Source: Amyelois transitella | Lineage: Eukaryota; Arthropoda; Insecta; Lepidoptera; Pyralidae | Assembly: GCF_032362555.1 (NCBI RefSeq) | Contig: NC_083509.1 | Coordinates: 868,001 to 932,000 of the forward strand | Reading direction: 5' to 3' | Length of the DNA stretch: 64,000 nucleotides | In this document: positions 58,701 through 64,000 of the stretch, one piece after another | Layout: each line of letters begins with the position of its first letter | Numbering within the stretch: the stretch's first letter is position 1 | Made by a program: the position numbers and the translations under genes | Notes under the pieces: generated by a model | Told to the model about the DNA's origin: nothing | The model's input: only the letters and a program-made list of their open reading frames with translations | Databases searched by the model: none

Positions 58701-61700
58701 GATATTAAGGATTAATTTTACAGATTACAGAGTAAAAGAACAAAACGCTTATTCGACCATCTGGAGACAACCAGGCGGCTTGACATAGCCCTTACCTGCG
58801 ACAACTCCAGCTTTTCCTATTATGGATATGAGGTAAATAAACAAGGATATACTTCACCACAGAATTAGGTATCCGGGTCTGTGAAGGGCATTAAAATTGG
58901 TTCATGTTTAAAATCGTTCTTTTTTTGTGATATAGAAAGGTAATCAGGCCATCATCATGTCAGTTATAATAGTTGTAGAATTGTCCTTTTTTTGCGGGAT
59001 GGGGGCGGTAATTATTATTTTTTTCTGTGAAAGTAAACCTGGATGCCCAAATTCTGTGCCTATTTATTTTTTCTTACTTCTTTCTTGCTATGCGAGTTAA
59101 TGCTAAAAAACAATAAATTTAAAATGATCTAAACTTAGGACACGGAAAAGATTATTATCTATAATTATTCACATTTTTATCAGTGTGTTACAGTTTCATA
59201 ACTGTCATCACGTCTATATCCCTTGCGGGATAGACAGAGCCAACAATCTTGAAAAGACTGAAAGACTACGTTCAGCTGTATTGCTAAATGATTGAATAAA
59301 GATTCAACTAGTGAGAGATTGCTAGCCCATCGCCTACAAGTAGAATCCTAAGTTTATTAGCTTTTCCCTTAGTCGCTTTTTACGACATGCATGGGAAAGA
59401 TATGGATGTACGGTCCTATTCTAAAGTGCTGGAAACCACACGGCTATGTGTGTATTTTATACAGTTATGCCTAAAATACAGTTCTATGCGGTTTGAATAA
59501 GAATTTTGAAGAAAGACTGATTTTAATATTAATTTATTTCAAAAACAATGCAAACTGTGTCGAAACTTGACATGTAGACTATACCTAACTAATAATAATT
59601 ATCAATTAAACATTTTACATAAAAAAGTTAGCGTAAGTATATATAACTATTAGTGTGATAGTGTGACAAACTTATTTCTCACGTCTTCTTGTGAACTGTC
59701 CTCTTCAAACTGTCATCTTCTATTCTTTACTTGTCTTTTACAATCTATCAATATTAATTTAATACTCATTTATACATCACAGATTTATTATTTATTACTA
59801 AGGCCGCTTAAAAACTGGTGCATTTTTGTCCCTCTGTCCATGTGATAATGGCGGGTGTGAACTGACCAAAAAAGTGCCAGTGCCACGCACCAAGAACCAC
59901 ACGGCATAAGAAAGAAATGAAGAAAGAAAGTATAAAAATTGTTAACATACGAGATGGAATGGTCCTATTCTTTTTTTATTGGTGACGGGAACCACACGGC
60001 ACAATTGTTTTATATTTGTGGTACAAAATAAAAAGATAACATGAAAAACATGACAATTTACAATTATAAATGTACCAAAAAGCTAGGTACACAACACACT
60101 ACACACACAGAAAAGCTTCAATACTTACTTTTTCTTGGCCAAAGTATATCTGCTTCCAGGTCTTGCCTCTCTACCACGGCGACGAATACATCACGCCTCA
60201 GATGCTGCACAGGGGCCTGAGTTACTGGCTCCAAGTGACTTACACCAGAACCTTGGACAATGAGGGCAGTCTGCTTGATGTCGATGCTGGCTGCGTCCCT
60301 TATGATGGGTATTCTCGGCTACAGTGCATAGTAAGGAGACGATATAGTTTTTAAGAAGAAATATTGAGGACTGAGCTGCTTGAAGTGACTTACATCACGA
60401 CCTTGGACAATGAGGGTAGTCTGCTTGATGGGTATTCTCGGCTACAGTGCATAGTAAGGAGATGATTTAGTTTTTAAGAAGAGATATTGAGGACTGAGCT
60501 GCTTGAAGTGACTTACACCAGGACTTTGGACAATGAGGGCAGTCTGCTTGATGTCGATGCTGGCTGCGTCCCTTATGATGGGTATTCTCGGCTACAGTGC
60601 ATAGTAAGGAGATGATTTAGTTTTTAAGAAGAGATATTGAGGACTGAGCTGCTGGCAGTGACTTACACCAGGACCTTGGACAATGAGGGTAGTCTGCTTG
60701 ATGGGTATTCTCGGCTACAGTGCATAGTAAGGAGACGATTTAGTTTTTAAGAAGAGATATTGAGGACTGAGCTGCTGGAAGTGACTTACACCAGGACCTT
60801 GGACAATGAGGGCAGTCTGCTTGATGTTAATGCTGGCTGCGTCCCTTACGATGGGTATTCTCGGCTACAGTGCATAGTAAGGAGACGATTTAGTTTTTAA
60901 GAAGAGATATTAAGGACTGAGCTGCTAGAAGTGACTTACACCAGAACCTTGGACAATGAGGGTAGTCTGCTTCATGGGTATTCTCGGCTACAGTGCATAG
61001 TAAGGAGACGATTTAGTTTTTAAGAAGAGATATTAAGGACTGAGCTGCTAGAAGTGACTTACACCAGGACCTTGGACAATGAGGGCAGTCTGCTTGATGT
61101 TAATGCTGGCTGCGTCCCTTACGATGGGTATTCTCGGCTACAGTGCATAGTAAGGAGATGATTTAGTTTTTGAGAAGAGTATTAAGGTCTGAGCTGCTGG
61201 AAGTGACTTACACCAGGACCTTGGACAATGAGGGCAGTCTGCTTGATGGGTATTCTCGGCTACAGTGCATAGTAAGGAGATGATTTAGTTTTTAAGAAGA
61301 GATATTAAGGACTGAGCTGCTAGAAGTGACTTACACCAGAACCTTGGACAATGAGGGTAGTCTGCTTCATGGGTATTCTCGGCTACAGTGCATAGTAAGG
61401 AGACGATTTAGTTTTTAAGAAGAGATATTAAGGACTGAGCTGCTAGAAGTGACTTACACCAGGACCTTGGACAATGAGGGCAGTCTGCTTGATGTTAATG
61501 CTGGCTGCGTCCCTTACGATGGGTATTCTCGGCTACAGTGCATAGTAAGGAGATGATTTAGTTTTTGAGAAGAGTATTAAGGTCTGAGCTGCTGGAAGTG
61601 ACTTACACCAGGACCTTGGACAATGAGGGCAGTCTGCTTGATGGGTATTCTCGGCTACAGTGCATAGTAAGGAGACGATTTAGTTTTTAAGAAGAGATAT

Positions 61701-63628
61701 TAAGGACTGAGCTGCTAGAAGTGACTTACACCAGGACCTTGGACAATGAGGGCAGTCTGCTTGATGTTAATGCTGGCTGCGTCCCTTACGATGGGTATTC
61801 TCGGCTACAGTGCATAGTAAGGAGATGATTTAGTTTTTGAGAAGAGTATTAAGGTCTGAGCTGCTGGAAGTGACTTACACCAGGACCTTGGACAATGAGG
61901 GCAGTCTGCTTGATGGGTATTCTCGGCTACAGTGCATAGTAAGGAGATGATTTAGTTTTTAAGAAGAGATATTAAGGACTGAGCTGCTGGAAGTGACTTA
62001 CACCAGGACCTTGGACAATGAGGGCAGTCTGCTTGATGTCGATGCTGGCTGCGTCCCTTACGATGGGTATTCTCGGCTACAGTGCATAGTAAGGAGACGA
62101 TTTAGTTTTTAAGAAGAGATATTGAGGACTGAGCTGCTAGAAGTGATTTACACCAGAACCTTGGACAATGAGGGCAGTCTGCTTGATGGGTATTCTCGGC
62201 TACAGTGCATAGTAAGGAGACGATTTAGTTTTTAAGAAGATATATTGAGGTCTGAGCTGCTTGAAGTGACTTACATCACGACCTTGGACAATGAGGGCAG
62301 TCTGCTTGATGGGTATTCTCGGCTACAGTGCATAGTAAGGAGATGATTTAGTTTTTAAGAAGAGTATTAAGGTCTGAGCTGCTGGAAGTGACTTACACCA
62401 GGACCTTGGACAATGAGGGTAGTCTGCTTGATGGGTATTCTCGGCTACAGTGCATAGTAAGGAGATGATTTAGTTTTTAAGAAGAGATATTAAGGTCTGA
62501 GCTGCTGGAAGTGACTTACACCAGGACCTTGGACAATGAGGGCAGTCTGCTTGATGGGTATTCTCGGCTACAGTGCATAGTAAGGAGACGATTTAGTTTT
62601 TAAGAAGAGATATTAAGGACTGAGCTGCTGGAAGTGACTTACACCACGACCTTGGACAAAGAACAGTCTGCTTTATGTTTATCTTTTTAGGTTTTTTTAA
62701 AGGCTACTGGTTGTCTTCACGTGACCTCTACACATATTTTTATGCCTCATTAAACAGGCTTGCAAACCTTTTCCTGTAAAAACAAACATTCATACATAAA
62801 ATCACGCCTTTTCCCGGAAGGGTAGGCAGAGACTACAACTTTCTTGCTACGATCTCTGCATACTTCTTTCGCTTCATCTCCATACATAACTCTCTTCATG
62901 CAAGCTCGGCGGTTTGGGGTACTCTTGACCTCACCCTTTGCCAGGCCGTCCTTAATTTGATCAAGATACGTTCGTCTAGGCCTTCCCACTCCGACCTTTA
63001 ACTTTAACTTTTAGTATAACATTTATCACAAAAAACTTTTTCAACATTGTATCGTCTTGAAATAAACAAACAAGCTAATATTATTCTTTCAGGGTCAGGT
63101 CAAAAGTACCCGAAACCGCCGAGCTTGTATGAAGAGAGTTATGAATGTGGATGAAGCGAAGGAAGTATGCAGAGATCGTGGCAAGTGGAAAGAGGTAGTC
63201 TCTGCCTACCCCTCCGGGAAAGAGGCGTGATTTTATGTATGTATGTTGTATTATTCTTTCAGGCCAGGTGCCTAGAGAAAATATGTGGTTGCTCTGATCC
63301 CCTGGTGGCTACAGATTTAGAAATGGAAGAACAATTGCCACAGTGCCGCGTCGCGCAACTCAACTGCTTGCGGGTGACTAAAGGATACGGTAAAAGTTTC
63401 ACTTCACTTCTTCCTTCTTGCGTTAGTGCCGATTACTTTCTCACCTCTCTGGGGAGGAGGTTGGAGTGCGCTGGCCGACCAAACTCCTAGATTGGTTAAA
63501 GTCAGGTTTTTCCACAGAGCGACTTCCGTCTAACCTATGCATCTTTTGTAGGGGAACCTGGTTAGGTTAGGTTAGATAAAAACAGGATCGCGCGTGCGAT
63601 ATCAAGGCCTACGAGACAGCATTTACGA
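55785..63628 (+). CDS. Pickpocket-like DEG/ENaC sodium channel, partial
   Basis: Amiloride-sensitive-type cation channel subunit of the insect pickpocket family; plasma membrane, sensory or osmotic roles depending on member. Exons: 55785-55882, 56723-56923, 57341-57470, 58117-58253, 58724-58832, 60160-60330, 63263-63373, 63596-equivalent 63586-63628. This gives about 333 aa, continuing off the right edge. The N-terminus has the family TTLHGFKYL motif. TM1 follows (RIMWVLVCCASACSAGVLCA, then VLWARF), then MPLVIVCPP in place of the usual FPAVTIC. The extracellular domain has SPECRDMIVSCRWQNHQVPC, FTDWGLCCVLN, DAGCVPYDGYSRLQC and CLEKICGCSDPL. TM2 is not in the window. The last junction is uncertain: a GTGACT donor at 63374 keeps phase with DRACDIKAYETAF, while GTAAAA at 63390 gives a different frame. 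The ATG at 55785 is the first in a frame opened by a stop 10 codons upstream. Confidence 0.85.
55940..56415 (+). repeat. Family A copy plus adjoining repeat module
   Basis: Family A (55940-56205, TATG tail) is followed by TCTGGCTACACATCTAGAAAG, CACATCCTTTTCTGCGTAGA and GAACTATCCCATCTCCGTGA to TTATCCCCCTGGATTTTC. Same two-part order as at 25845-26200. Pickpocket intron 1. Confidence 0.75.
58470..58655 (+). mobile_element. Family A copy, 5'-truncated
   Basis: AAACTTGGGATTCTTTTTTA to ATAGACGTGACCATATTTATG. Pickpocket intron 4. Confidence 0.78.
58860..60159 (+). other. Pickpocket intron 5
   Basis: AT-rich intron with an inverted family A copy at 59208-59450 (CATCACGTCTATATCCCTTG to GGAAACCACACGGC) and an inverted head-only piece at 59940-60003. 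No further exon is seen. Confidence 0.55.
60241..62660 (+). repeat. Exon-derived tandem array with 150/123-bp units
   Basis: Starting inside the pickpocket exon at 60160-60330, the segment from TACACCAG(A/G)ACCTTGGAC through the exon end, its donor (CATA/GTAAGG) and about 60 nt of intron repeats 18 times. Unit starts: 60241, 60391, 60514, 60664, 60787, 60937, 61060, 61209, 61332, 61455, 61604, 61727, 61876, 61999, 62149, 62272, 62394, 62517, with a last partial start at 62640. Long units are 149-150 bp; short units are 122-123 bp and lack 27 coding nt (nine codons including the Cys of DAGCVPYD). Confidence 0.95.
62785..63000 (-). mobile_element. TATG-tail LINE stub
   Basis: Inverted, more diverged stub from ACATAAAATCACGCCTTTTC to GGCCTTCCCACTCCGACCTT. 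Confidence 0.82.
63094..63248 (+). mobile_element. TATG-tail LINE stub in a splice acceptor
   Basis: 155-nt stub (GTCAGGTCAAAAGTACCCGA to GATTTTATGTATGTATGT) flanked by perfect 15-bp duplications TATTATTCTTTCAGG at 63079-63093 and 63249-63263. The duplicated target is the 3' splice site of the next pickpocket exon. Confidence 0.93.
63400..63575 (+). mobile_element. SINE family C fragment
   Basis: TTTCTCACCTCTCTGGGGAG, GGTTTTTCCACAGAGCGACTT and CATCTTTTGTAGGGGAACCT resemble family C parts in altered order. Low-quality match. Confidence 0.4.
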
Positions 63629-63769
63629 GTAAGTAATACCTTGGTTATGGTTGATAGGATCATGGAAGTCACTGTAGTGAATCATCAGTAGGAAAGTAAT
63701 TTTGGAAATTGACGCGGGAGCGAGGTCCGGGTAAAACTAGTACTTAGGTATGTCACTTATTGATTCTTT

Positions 63770-64000
63770 GGAGAGTGTGGAGGGAAAGGTCGGAGTGGGA
63801 AGACCTAGACGAAAGTATCTTGATCAAATTAAGGACGTCCTGGTAAAGGATCAGGTTAAAAGTACCCGATAACCGCCGAGCTTGCATGAAGAGAGTTATG
63901 ATTGTGGATGAAGCGAAGGAAGTATGCAGAGCTCGTGGCAAGTGGAAAGAGGTAGTCTCTGCCTACCCCTCCGGGAAAGAGGCGTGATTTTATGTATGTA
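63770..64000 (+). mobile_element. TATG-tail LINE 3' fragment reaching window end
   Basis: From GAGAGTGTGGAGGGAAAGGT to the stop and GATTTTATGTATGTA at the last base. One extra base near 63870 breaks the frame. The tail continues beyond the window. Confidence 0.88.

Overview
The window looks like nuclear DNA of a moth or butterfly. Exons are short and GC-rich, introns are AT-rich, and every intron and spacer is packed with degenerate retroelements, Helitron-like ends and MITEs of the kind typical of Lepidoptera. No bacterial, organellar or viral gene set is visible. Gene calls rest on conserved protein motifs and on intron phases that join without a gap. Exon borders were placed by eye from GT/AG sites and phase.

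Five host genes are present. (1) 355-4785, minus: HELQ/mus301 DNA-repair helicase, seven exons, 3' part outside the window. (2) 7412-17750, plus: muscle troponin T (upheld), with a TATA promoter, two candidate micro-exons, a pair of 79-nt mutually exclusive exons and a Glu-rich last coding exon. (3) 18779-43923, minus: complete coatomer subunit beta (beta-COP), 19 coding exons summing to 952 aa. (4) 45008-50579, plus: complete TMEM129 E3 ubiquitin ligase, five exons, 360 aa. (5) 55785-63628 and beyond, plus: N-terminal two thirds of a pickpocket-type DEG/ENaC channel. HELQ and troponin T are divergent, troponin T and beta-COP are convergent, and beta-COP and TMEM129 are divergent with about 1.1 kb between start codons. 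I see no functional linkage among them; the order looks like ordinary animal synteny.

Mobile DNA makes up much of the rest. It includes a non-LTR family with a (TATG)n tail (one long copy at 30.8-32.2 kb and many 3' stubs), an RTE/BovB-like LINE at 28.2-29.9 kb, a jockey/CR1-like LINE at 38.6-40.5 kb, a short family (family A) whose 3' end resembles the TATG LINE, two tRNA-headed SINE families (B and C), Helitron-like elements, and a MITE pair with 4-bp target duplications.

The most unusual theme is how often splice junctions have been captured by repeats. Pieces of exons that include the exon edge have been tandemly amplified inside neighbouring introns: 18 units of 122-150 bp from a pickpocket exon, four 106-bp units from beta-COP exon 16, a 17 x 30-bp minisatellite next to a decayed copy of beta-COP exon 4, and smaller copies beside exons 5, 7 and 18. 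In addition, TATG retroelement tails sit directly on, or within about 40 nt of, many splice sites. In one case the target-site duplication copied an entire 3' splice site.
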